This document shows positions 9,461-16,833 of a DNA stretch of 45,247 bases, piece by piece. This DNA is from Streptosporangiaceae bacterium (GTDB lineage: Bacteria > Actinomycetota > Actinomycetes > Streptosporangiales > Streptosporangiaceae): contig JASHPR010000309.1 of assembly GCA_030038015.1 (NCBI GenBank), forward strand, positions 1 to 45,247, given 5' to 3'. The notes under the pieces are model-generated. The model saw nothing but the letters and a program-made list of their open reading frames with translations, had not been told where the DNA came from and did no database searches. The position numbers and the translations under genes are program-made. Numbering within the stretch: position 1 is the first letter of the stretch; each line of letters begins with the position of its first letter.

Positions 9461-9607
9461 CTAGTCAAATCCCTGTACACCGCCGGGATGCCGCACTTCA
9501 GGTCATCGCGGCCACGTTCCGCCGCGTCCTCAGCAACGCCCACCCCGACCGGACCCGTTGAGGCCAGAGAGGGGATAAGGGTAAGGGCCTGCGCCGTGAC
9601 GGCATGC

Positions 9608-9637
9608 TTGACAGCCTCTTCCCGCTAAGCCAATACT
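9608..9637 (+). promoter_or_regulatory. Candidate promoter of the amine operon
   Basis: A perfect TTGACA at 9608-9613, an 18-base spacer and AATACT at 9632-9637 (4 of 6 match to TATAAT). The predicted start near 9644 leaves a leader of about 37 bases before the first gene. The dyad GCCA-N4-TGGC (9629-9640) covers the -10 box and could be an operator for the downstream GntR regulator. Confidence 0.45.
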
Positions 9638-9680
9638 GGCCTAAGACATCGATCCAAATTCTGCAACTTTAGCTTCTGGC

Positions 9681-11216
9681 GTGCCGATGACGGTGTTGCA
9701 CTGGCTCGACGCTGTGTCGGCCGCCCAGGCCACGCGGCCGGCGTTGCTGTTCGAGGACGAGGTCTGGACCTATCAGCGCTTGTGGGCCAAGACGAGGAAG
9801 GCCGCGGCGGCGGTGCAACGGCAACCTGGCTTCGTACCGGGTGCCCGCATCGGGCTGCTGGGCGACAACGAGCCGTCGTATCTCGTGGCCTACCTGGGGA
9901 TACTGCGTGCCGGTGGCGTTGTGGTCCCGCTCAATCCGCGCAACCGGATCGATGAGCTGCGCATTCAGCTCGATCTGGTGCGCGCGGCGTGGTGTATGGT
10001 CGACGATCGCGGATCGCCGCAGGCGTCGGAGCTGGCGCAGACCCACACGGTCCGGACGCTGGCCGAGCTGGGGGACCACGGACACGTCGTGCGAAGCATC
10101 CCGCCGGCCCCATCAGACCATGCGCTCGTCCTGCTAACGAGCGGCAGCACCGGTGCACCAAAAGGCGTCGTCCATACCCACGGCTCGCTTGTGCATGCTG
10201 GGCTGAGTCTGCTCAAGGCTCTTCCGTTCTCCCACGACGACATCAGCATCGCTTTCCTGCCGTTTTTCGCGTCGGTCCCCGAGCACGCGCTACCGGTCCT
10301 GATGAGTGGCGGGGCGTTGCTGATCCTGCGCCGCTTCGACGAGGCCACGGTGTTGGAGACCTGTAAACGCGCGACGACCCTCGCAGCCGTCCCGACGCTC
10401 ATCCGGCGGCTCCTCGAGGTCGGTGGCGCCGACCAGCTTGGGACCCTTCGCTGGGTCTCGTTCGCGTCGGAGCCAATGCCGCCGAACGTTCTGGACCGGT
10501 GGTGGCGCGAGCTCCCGCACGTCGACGCGTATCAGTACTACGGGATGACAGAGCTGCTGCCGATCACGCACGCGGGGCCAGAGCTCCAGCGTATGGCGCC
10601 TGGCACGGTCGGCGTCGCATATCCCACCTCCTCCGTGAGGATCGTTGACGAAGATCTCCGGACGCTGGGACCCGGTGAGGACGGCGAGGTCGTCTGCGCC
10701 AGCCCCGCCCGGATGCTCAAGTACCTCGACGACCTGGGCGCAACGCATCAGGCGCTGACGAAGGACGGCGCCATGCGGACAGGCGATCTCGGTCGGCTCG
10801 ACGAGCGGGGCCGCCTGTTTCTCACCGGCAGGCTCAAGGAGCTCATCATCAGCGGGGGGCACAACGTCGCGCCGGCGGAGATCGAGGCCGTCGCCTGCAT
10901 GCACCCGGATGTGGCCGCGGCCGCGGTCGTGGGAATACCGGACGAGCGGTGGGGTGAGACGCCGGTGGTCGTCGCGGTATCCGCTCGCGGTCGTGTGATC
11001 AGCCCGGAGCAGGTCCTGATCCATTGCGCTGCTCATCTGAGCAGCTATAAGCGTCCGTCCGCGGCCGCGGTCGTCGACGACCTTCCGGTCACCGGCATCG
11101 GTAAGTCCGCAAAGTCGCTGATTCGCGAGGCGATCATGGCCGGTGAGCTCGAGGTCGTCCGGCGTCGGCCTTCGGCTCAGCCGGTGGACGTGGGAAACGA
11201 GACCTTGACCGCATGA
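9681..11216 (+). CDS. AMP-forming acyl-CoA synthetase / ligase
   Basis: A 511-residue ANL-superfamily enzyme. Motifs in order: P-loop-like TSGSTGAPKG (153-162), YYGMTE (286-291), TGDLGRLDERGR (367-378), the hinge region GRLKELIISGGHNVAPAEIE (383-402) and a C-terminal PVTGIGKSAK with the catalytic Lys at 475 or 478. The family activates a carboxylate with ATP and usually transfers it to CoA. It heads a tightly packed operon and overlaps the frame of the next gene. With the ThDP enzyme at 16820 it could make and cleave a 2-hydroxyacyl-CoA, an inference from gene content only. GTG 9681 or ATG 9687 could start it; neither has a clear ribosome site. Confidence 0.88.
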   Translation: MPMTVLHWLDAVSAAQATRPALLFEDEVWTYQRLWAKTRKAAAAVQRQPGFVPGARIGLLGDNEPSYLVAYLGILRAGGVVVPLNPRNRIDELRIQLDLVRAAWCMVDDRGSPQASELAQTHTVRTLAELGDHGHVVRSIPPAPSDHALVLLTSGSTGAPKGVVHTHGSLVHAGLSLLKALPFSHDDISIAFLPFFASVPEHALPVLMSGGALLILRRFDEATVLETCKRATTLAAVPTLIRRLLEVGGADQLGTLRWVSFASEPMPPNVLDRWWRELPHVDAYQYYGMTELLPITHAGPELQRMAPGTVGVAYPTSSVRIVDEDLRTLGPGEDGEVVCASPARMLKYLDDLGATHQALTKDGAMRTGDLGRLDERGRLFLTGRLKELIISGGHNVAPAEIEAVACMHPDVAAAAVVGIPDERWGETPVVVAVSARGRVISPEQVLIHCAAHLSSYKRPSAAAVVDDLPVTGIGKSAKSLIREAIMAGELEVVRRRPSAQPVDVGNETLTA

Positions 11217-11233
11217 CCCGAGAGGAGACCGAC

Positions 11234-12631
11234 ATGCAGAGCCACGCTACGGCGGGAGAGGATCTCGCCACGGCGAACGGACGCCCATCGCACGCATCCA
11301 TACTCGACGAGCTGCGGAGCGTCGGCGTCGATACGCTGATCATCGGCGCGGCGGACCTCAACTGCGAGCTGCGGGCCAAGCGGTTCGAGATCGACCTTTT
11401 CTCACGGGAGGAGGTCGAGGTGGCCTTCAGCGACTATGTCTTCAGCGCCGACATCGCCGAGGAGCTAATGACTCCGCGGCCGAGCTACAAGGGGTACTTC
11501 CCGACCGCGGCGAGCGGGCTGCCGGACGTGTACGTGCGGCCTGACTGGGAGCAACTCCGCATCTTGCCGTGGGACCCGAAGTGCGCGCTGGTGATCGGTG
11601 ACTTCTTCACCCACGACGGAGACGAACTCAAGATCGCGCCGCGAGGGGTGCTGCGGCGCGTCGTCGAGCGGCTGCGCTCGCTCGGGTACGAGCCGATGGC
11701 CGGCTCTGAGTACGAATTCTTCGTCTTCCGCGGCGATCCAGAGACGGCCAGGGAGAACCCGGCGTCGCTCGTCCCGCTCAGCACGGGGCGCGCCTACGGC
11801 CACGGACGCGGCGCGGCGGACGAGAATGCGCTCGGCGTCGTACGCCGGATGATCAACGCCGCCGGTATTCCGGTCGAAGCGGCCAACCCCGAGGCTGCGG
11901 CAGGGCAGAGCGAGATCACGATCCGCTACTCGGATGCGATGACGGCTGCCGACCGCGCCTTCCTCTACAAGCAGTTCGTCAGCGAGCTGCTGGCTCGGGA
12001 GGGGCTCATAGCGTCCTTCATCGCAAAGCTCGACCCCAACGGCTACGGGTCGAGTGGCCACGTGCACATGAGCCTTCGCGATCGCGCCGGCCAGCAGGCG
12101 ATGCTCGACGACTTCGGCGAGCTTTCGCGGATCGCGCAAAACGCGATCGGCGGCTACCTCACGACGATGAGGGACTTCACCGCGTGCTACGCCCCCGTCA
12201 TCAACTCGTATCGCCGGTACCAGATGCCCTACGCCTTCGCAGGCGACACCGTCGCCTGGGGATTCGACAACCGCACGTGCGGACTGCGCGCCATCCAGAC
12301 CACGCCTGGCTCCACGCGCCTGGAGAGCAGGACACCCGGCGCGGACATGAATCCCTACATCGCGCTCGCGGCCTTGTTCGCGGGCATCGGCCACGGCATC
12401 GAGCGGGACCTCGACGCGCCGGCGCCGATCGTCGGCGACGCGTACAACGCTGCCGGCATCGCGCGAGTCCCCAACGATCTCTACGCCGCGACGGAGCTTC
12501 TCGCGCACAGCACCGTCGCGCGCGACTGGCTCGGCGACGAGTTCGTCGACTTCTACGTTGAGACACGCTTCTGGGAGGCCGAGCAGCACCGCCTCGCCAT
12601 GACCGACTGGGAGCTGAGGCGGTACCTGTGA
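11234..12631 (+). CDS. Glutamine-synthetase-like gamma-glutamyl-amine ligase
   Basis: A 465-residue glutamine synthetase fold protein. Visible motifs: GSEYEFF (metal-binding Glu), PEAAAGQSEI, GHVHMS (ammonia/metal site), NSYRRYQMP, the W..DNR segment and RLESRTPGADMNPYIALAAL. In catabolic clusters such as PuuA (putrescine), IpuC (isopropylamine) and AtdA1 (aniline), such proteins ligate glutamate to an amine using ATP. The adjacent C26 hydrolase and aldehyde dehydrogenase give the same gene set, so a catabolic role fits better than ammonia assimilation. ATG 11234 is chosen because AGAGGAGA lies just ahead at 11221-11228; an ATG at 11213 overlapping the previous stop would add seven residues. 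Confidence 0.85.
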   Translation: MQSHATAGEDLATANGRPSHASILDELRSVGVDTLIIGAADLNCELRAKRFEIDLFSREEVEVAFSDYVFSADIAEELMTPRPSYKGYFPTAASGLPDVYVRPDWEQLRILPWDPKCALVIGDFFTHDGDELKIAPRGVLRRVVERLRSLGYEPMAGSEYEFFVFRGDPETARENPASLVPLSTGRAYGHGRGAADENALGVVRRMINAAGIPVEAANPEAAAGQSEITIRYSDAMTAADRAFLYKQFVSELLAREGLIASFIAKLDPNGYGSSGHVHMSLRDRAGQQAMLDDFGELSRIAQNAIGGYLTTMRDFTACYAPVINSYRRYQMPYAFAGDTVAWGFDNRTCGLRAIQTTPGSTRLESRTPGADMNPYIALAALFAGIGHGIERDLDAPAPIVGDAYNAAGIARVPNDLYAATELLAHSTVARDWLGDEFVDFYVETRFWEAEQHRLAMTDWELRRYL

Positions 12632-13413
12632 CGGGGCAGCGACTGAACGGGCGAACCGCGCTCGTCACCGGCGCCGGATCGGGGAACGGGGCGGCCATCG
12701 CCTTGCGCCTGCGCAGCGACGGCGCGGCCGTATGGCTCCTCGACCGTGACCCCGATGGGCTGGAGCGCACCCTCAAGGCATGGCCGGAGGATCTCCGCCA
12801 CGACGCGCACCAGGTCGTGGCCGACATCACCGACGACGACGCGATCACCGACGTCTTCGGCAGGCTGGACTCCCTCGACGTGCTGGTCAACAATGCCGGC
12901 ATCGTGGACCCCGGCACGTTCCCGGAGCTCGGGATCGACGCCTTCAACCGCGTGCTGGACGTGAACCTCCTGGGGGCGTACCGCTGTACTCGTGCCGCAC
13001 ACGAGTTGCTGCGTGCGAGCGGACGGGGCCGCGTGGTGAACATCACGTCGATGGAAGCGCACTACCTCCTCGCCACGGGCGGGCATGTGCAGCCGCACTA
13101 CAACGCGTCGAAGGCGGCCCTTGACCTACTGACGAAGGCGCTCGCCTACGAGATGGCGCCCTTCGGGGTGCGCGTGAATGCCATCGCGCCCGGGGTCATC
13201 GAAACGCCGTTCACAAAGGGCTCTCTCGCCAAGGAGGAGATCTCGAGCTGGATCGTCGGCTGCGTCCCGGCCGGGCGCATCGGCCAGCCGGAGGACATTG
13301 CGGCCGTCGCGTCATTCCTCGCGTCCGACGACGCGGACTACGTCACGGGCGTCTCGATCCCGGTCGACGGCGGTCTCACCCTCGGCTGGTTCCGAGGACG
13401 TGGTGGCGCATGA
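12628..13413 (+). CDS. SDR-family oxidoreductase
   Basis: A 261-residue classical short-chain dehydrogenase/reductase. It has the NAD(P) motif TGAGSGNG near residue 16, an acidic LLDRDP after strand 2 (favouring NAD), VLVNNAG, the catalytic Ser region NITSMEAHYL and YNASKAAL with the Tyr-x3-Lys pair, then PGVIETPF. The GTG start at 12628 overlaps the previous stop (GTGA), and its own stop overlaps the next start (ATGA), so translation is coupled. In the proposed pathway it would oxidise the alcohol made by the R2lox-type oxidase to an aldehyde for the dehydrogenase two genes later. This step is inferred from gene order. Confidence 0.9.
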   Translation: MTGQRLNGRTALVTGAGSGNGAAIALRLRSDGAAVWLLDRDPDGLERTLKAWPEDLRHDAHQVVADITDDDAITDVFGRLDSLDVLVNNAGIVDPGTFPELGIDAFNRVLDVNLLGAYRCTRAAHELLRASGRGRVVNITSMEAHYLLATGGHVQPHYNASKAALDLLTKALAYEMAPFGVRVNAIAPGVIETPFTKGSLAKEEISSWIVGCVPAGRIGQPEDIAAVASFLASDDADYVTGVSIPVDGGLTLGWFRGRGGA

Positions 13414-14123
13414 CCATTCCCGTGATCGGGATCAGCACCTACTCCGTGCATGCGGACTGGAGAGCCTGGAAGGGCGACGCCGCTTTGACGCCGCGCACGT
13501 ACATGAACTGCGTCATCCGCTCGGGCGGCATCCCACTCCTCCTCCCGAACGTGTTGCCGCAAGAGGCCGCGATCGACGCGCTGCTCAACCGCGTTGACGG
13601 CGTCGTACTGATCGGCGGTGAGGACATGTGCGGGGTGTGGAGTGGGCGGGAGGAGGCGGACTCCCAGCACGCTGGGCACTGCGACGAGCGCGACAGCTTC
13701 GAGGTCGCGCTGGCGCGCCGGGCCTGGGAGCGCGACGTCCCGCTGCTCGGCATCTGCCGCGGCGCGCAGGTGCTCAACGTCTCCCGCGGAGGAACGCTCA
13801 TCGAAGATCTGCCGATGGCCGGCGCCTCCCGGGAGCATCTCACCGAGCGAGGGACGTTCAACCTGCACGAGGTCGACCTGAGCAGCGGCAGCCTCGCCGA
13901 GCGCATGTACGGGACGACCGCCCGGGTGCCATCGCACCACCATCAGGCGGTCGATCGCGCGGGCGAAGGGCTGACGGTCACAGGACGTGCCCGCGACGAG
14001 GTCGTCGAGGTAATCGAAGGGCCGGAACGCCGGTTCGCCATCGGCGTGCAATGGCACCCGGAGGAAGGTGAGGACATGATCCTCTTCGAGGAGCTGGTCA
14101 AGGCCGCCGGGGTGCTGGCATGA
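13410..14123 (+). CDS. Class I amidotransferase-fold (C26) gamma-glutamyl hydrolase, PuuD/IpuF-like
   Basis: A 237-residue stand-alone class I glutamine-amidotransferase-like hydrolase. The nucleophile is Cys116 in LGICRGAQVLNV, with His216 and Glu218 in QWHPEE; PSHHHQAV near 175 is the family's substrate-pocket segment. Relatives PuuD (gamma-glutamyl-GABA hydrolase) and the isopropylamine-pathway hydrolase remove the glutamyl group added by a GS-like ligase. It overlaps its neighbours by four bases on both sides, next to the GS-like gene, which supports a role in deprotecting the oxidised glutamyl-amide. There is no synthetase domain, so it is not a biosynthetic amidotransferase subunit. Confidence 0.88.
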   Translation: MTIPVIGISTYSVHADWRAWKGDAALTPRTYMNCVIRSGGIPLLLPNVLPQEAAIDALLNRVDGVVLIGGEDMCGVWSGREEADSQHAGHCDERDSFEVALARRAWERDVPLLGICRGAQVLNVSRGGTLIEDLPMAGASREHLTERGTFNLHEVDLSSGSLAERMYGTTARVPSHHHQAVDRAGEGLTVTGRARDEVVEVIEGPERRFAIGVQWHPEEGEDMILFEELVKAAGVLA

Positions 14124-15505
14124 CCACCGTCACCGAGATGCTCGAGGTGATCGAGCCCGCCACGGGCGACGTGCTCGACGCCCTCCCGACGGTGGCGGTC
14201 AGCGAGCTCGACGCTCGCGTGCATCGTGCCGCGGCGGCGGCAGGCGAATGGCAGGCGCTCTCCCTGGATGACCGAGCTGCGTCACTTCTCGCAGTGGCAG
14301 CTGCGGTCGAGCGCGACGCAGAGGAGCTGGCCCGCCTCGAAAGCCGCAACGTCGGCAAGCCGATCCGCGAGGCGCGAGGCGAGGTTGCGCTCGCGTCCCG
14401 GACCTTCCGCTACTACGCCGGTGCCCTCGACAAGCACCTCGGGCAGACGTTCCCCACCTCCGACGGCGCGCTGCACTACACCGAGCGGCGGCCGTTCGGT
14501 GTCGTGGGAGCGATCGTGCCATGGAACTTTCCGCTCGTGCTCGCATCGTGGAAGATCGCTCCGGCGCTCGCCGCCGGCAATGCGATCATCGTCAAGCCGG
14601 CGGCCCTCACGCCGATGACAGCGCTCGCATTGGCGCGCATTTGCATCGAGGCGGGCCTCCCGCCTGACCTTGTGCAGACGCTTGTCGGCGCCGGCGGGTC
14701 GATCGGACGGGCGATCGTCGACCACCCGGCGATCCGGAAGATCTCCTTCACGGGCTCGACCGAGGTTGGCCGGGAGATCTACCAGCGCGCCGCCGCGCAC
14801 CTCAAGCGGCTCACGCTCGAGCTCGGTGGCAAGGCACCGAACGTGATCTTCGCTGATGCGGACCTGAACCGAGCGCTCGACGCCGCCATCGATGCGTGCT
14901 TTGCGAATGCTGGCCAGGACTGCTGCTCTCGGGCGCGGATCCTGGTGGAGCGCCCCATCCACGAAGTGGCTCTCGCGCGGCTCGCGGAGCGCATCGCGGG
15001 GATGGTCGTCGGCGACCCACTCGACGACCGGACCGAGATGGGCCCGCTCGTGTCGGCCCACCAGCGCTCGACGGCACTCGGCTATGTCAGCGGATCCCGC
15101 GCCGCCGGCGCGCGCGTTGTGTGCGGTGGTGAGGCACTCGACCGGGAGGGCTGGTTCATGACGCCGGCTTTGCTGGCGGACGTGACGTCCGAGATGCCGG
15201 TGGTGCGCGAGGAGGTGTTCGGGCCCGTCGCGGCGCTGCAGCCGTTCGACGACGAAGCCCACGCGATCGCCTTGGCGAACGACACGGACTACGGGCTGTC
15301 GGCATCGGTGTGGACGAGTGACGCAGGGCGTGCAGTGCGGGTCGCGCGGCAGATCGAGTCGGGCGTCGTCAGCGTGAACACGAACAGCTCCGTGCACCTG
15401 ACTGCGCCGTTCGGCGGGATGAAAGCTTCAGGGCTGGGGCGCGAGCTGGGGATGGAAGCGCTCGACGCGTACACCGAACTGAAGACGACATATCAGGCAG
15501 TCTGA
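14120..15505 (+). CDS. NAD(P)-dependent aldehyde dehydrogenase
   Basis: A 461-residue aldehyde dehydrogenase of normal length. It carries Asn136 in PWNFP, the general base Glu234 in LELGGK, FTGSTEVG for the cofactor and the catalytic Cys268 in NAGQDCCS, which unusually is followed by a second Cys. The C-terminal EEVFGPV and GGMKASGLGRELG motifs are intact. It is translationally coupled to the C26 hydrolase. As in the putrescine (PuuC) set, it probably oxidises a gamma-glutamylated or free amino-aldehyde to the acid. Exact substrate unknown. Confidence 0.92.
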   Translation: MTTVTEMLEVIEPATGDVLDALPTVAVSELDARVHRAAAAAGEWQALSLDDRAASLLAVAAAVERDAEELARLESRNVGKPIREARGEVALASRTFRYYAGALDKHLGQTFPTSDGALHYTERRPFGVVGAIVPWNFPLVLASWKIAPALAAGNAIIVKPAALTPMTALALARICIEAGLPPDLVQTLVGAGGSIGRAIVDHPAIRKISFTGSTEVGREIYQRAAAHLKRLTLELGGKAPNVIFADADLNRALDAAIDACFANAGQDCCSRARILVERPIHEVALARLAERIAGMVVGDPLDDRTEMGPLVSAHQRSTALGYVSGSRAAGARVVCGGEALDREGWFMTPALLADVTSEMPVVREEVFGPVAALQPFDDEAHAIALANDTDYGLSASVWTSDAGRAVRVARQIESGVVSVNTNSSVHLTAPFGGMKASGLGRELGMEALDAYTELKTTYQAV

Positions 15506-15520
15506 GATGGAGAGGAACCG

Positions 15521-16489
15521 ATGACCACCGAGCTGGAGGAGCTCAAGCGCTCAGAGAAGTACTTCAACTTCACGCGGGAGATGATGCAGGGCGACATCTA
15601 CCGCAAGTACGAGAAGGCCATCAGGCGGATCTGGAATCCTGTGGACTTCGACTACACGCAGGACGCGGAGGACTGGAAGACGCTCGCAGAGTCCGACCGG
15701 AGGGCGCTCCTGGGCGTGACGATCCGCTTCTTCGCCGGCGAGCAGATCGTGGCGCGGGACGTAGTGCCGATGTTCGTGGCCGCCCGCGCGCTGGGCCGCT
15801 ACGACTGGGTGATGTTCCTGGGGACATTCGCGATGGAGGAGGCCAAGCACGCGGACTTCCTCGCCCACTGGCACAGCAAGGTCGTGGGGATCCTCGAGCC
15901 GCACGAGGTCGCGCCATACTTCCTCAGCCGCGGCAAGACCGTGGATCCGACCGGGCGCTTCGAGATCAAGGAGGTCGCCCACGAGGGCCTTCCCGCCTAC
16001 GCGCGCGCGCTCGAGAGCGCGGTCCACGACGGCGACAGCTACGAGATCAAGCGGCGCTTCATCCGCTATCTCACGCTCTACTGCGGGTTCGTCGAGGGTG
16101 TGCTGTCGATGCCCTCCTACGAGATCGTCGTCGACTCGTGCAAGCACTGGGGAAAGTTTCCCACCCTCCGGCAGGGCTTCCGCCACATCCTCGCCGACGA
16201 GGGCCGCCACATCACCTTCGGGACGAAAGCGATCCAGCTGATGCTCGCGGAGCATCCCGAGCTCGAGCGCGAGGTGCACGAGACCTTCGACGAGTTCCGC
16301 GGCTCCATTGTCGGCCTCGTCGAGTACCAGAAGACGATGGCGCACCTGGACCTAGAGAAATACCAGGTGCAGAAGGCGCGCCACTACCGCAACCGCTGTC
16401 GTGAGATGGGTGTCACCCCCGACGAGACGCTCGTCGAGCAGATCCTCGATCCCGAGATCGATTTCGTCGTCGGGGTGGTGGCCGGTTGA
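15521..16489 (+). CDS. R2-like ligand-binding oxidase (R2lox-type) di-metal protein
   Basis: A 322-residue ferritin-like protein related to the small subunit of class I ribonucleotide reductase. All six metal ligands of R2lox are present with conserved spacing: Glu74 (GEQIV), Glu107 and His110 (EEAKH), Glu192 (VEGVL), Glu227 and His230 (DEGRH). Val77 and Tyr187 sit three residues after the first Glu and five before the fourth, the positions of the Val-Tyr ether cross-link known in the Mycobacterium and Geobacillus proteins. R2lox proteins bind Mn/Fe and a long-chain ligand, and their reaction in the cell is unknown. Here the gene lies inside an amine operon, 15 bases after the aldehyde dehydrogenase, with GGAGAGG before its ATG. 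It may hydroxylate a glutamylated amine (inference). Confidence 0.85.
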   Translation: MTTELEELKRSEKYFNFTREMMQGDIYRKYEKAIRRIWNPVDFDYTQDAEDWKTLAESDRRALLGVTIRFFAGEQIVARDVVPMFVAARALGRYDWVMFLGTFAMEEAKHADFLAHWHSKVVGILEPHEVAPYFLSRGKTVDPTGRFEIKEVAHEGLPAYARALESAVHDGDSYEIKRRFIRYLTLYCGFVEGVLSMPSYEIVVDSCKHWGKFPTLRQGFRHILADEGRHITFGTKAIQLMLAEHPELEREVHETFDEFRGSIVGLVEYQKTMAHLDLEKYQVQKARHYRNRCREMGVTPDETLVEQILDPEIDFVVGVVAG

Positions 16490-16503
16490 TGGAGAGGCGG
16501 ACG

Positions 16504-16671
16504 GTGGGCAAGAAGCGTTATGTCTGCCTGGAGGCAGGCTGCGAGGCGGTGATCGAGGCAGCTGGCGAGGATTCGCTCGTCGAGGCGGTACAGGCGCACA
16601 TGTCAGAGGCGCATAACACCTTCGAGCTCGAGGACGTGATCCTCGCCAACGCCGTCGACGATCAGCGGTGA
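16504..16671 (+). CDS. Small DUF1059-like protein
   Basis: A 55-residue protein from GTG 16504, chosen because GGAGAGG at 16491-16497 lies six bases ahead, the same layout as before the R2lox gene. An ATG at 16489, overlapping the R2lox stop, would add five residues. It reads MGKKRYVCLEAGCEAVIEA with a Cys pair five residues apart and an HMSEAH segment, the pattern of DUF1059 proteins (YxCxxxGC...H...H), which suggests a small metal site. The family has no known function. Its place between the oxidase and a ferredoxin hints at a role with them, for example as metal or redox accessory (inference). Confidence 0.7.
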   Translation: MGKKRYVCLEAGCEAVIEAAGEDSLVEAVQAHMSEAHNTFELEDVILANAVDDQR

Positions 16672-16677
16672 GATCGC

Positions 16678-16833
16678 ATGCCGTACGTGATCGTCGAGCC
16701 GTGCATCGGCTCGACGAACGCCTGCTGCGCGCAGGTCTGCCCGGTCGAGGCGTGCCTCGCCGACAGCGACGTCCCGGTGGACTGGGAGCGCTACATCGCC
16801 GAGAACGCGAGGTACTTTAATGCACCGACGTAA
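16678..16833 (+). CDS. 51-residue ferredoxin, shortened
   Basis: A 51-residue ORF from ATG 16678 with GGTGAG five bases ahead. It begins MPYVIVEPCIGSTNACCAQV and ends with a PVDWERYIAENARYF-type segment. The start matches the first cluster region of seven- or eight-iron ferredoxins (Cys9, Cys16/17, Cys21) and the end matches the extreme C-terminus of longer family members (about 80-110 residues). The usual middle, with the CxxCxxC second-cluster ligands, is absent, as if the protein had recombined between two CPV-x-x-C motifs. Cys9, 16, 17, 21 and 26 remain, enough for one cluster in principle. It could serve as electron donor to the R2lox-type oxidase, or be a non-functional deletion product. 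Its stop overlaps the next gene by 14 bases. Confidence 0.65.
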   Translation: MPYVIVEPCIGSTNACCAQVCPVEACLADSDVPVDWERYIAENARYFNAPT

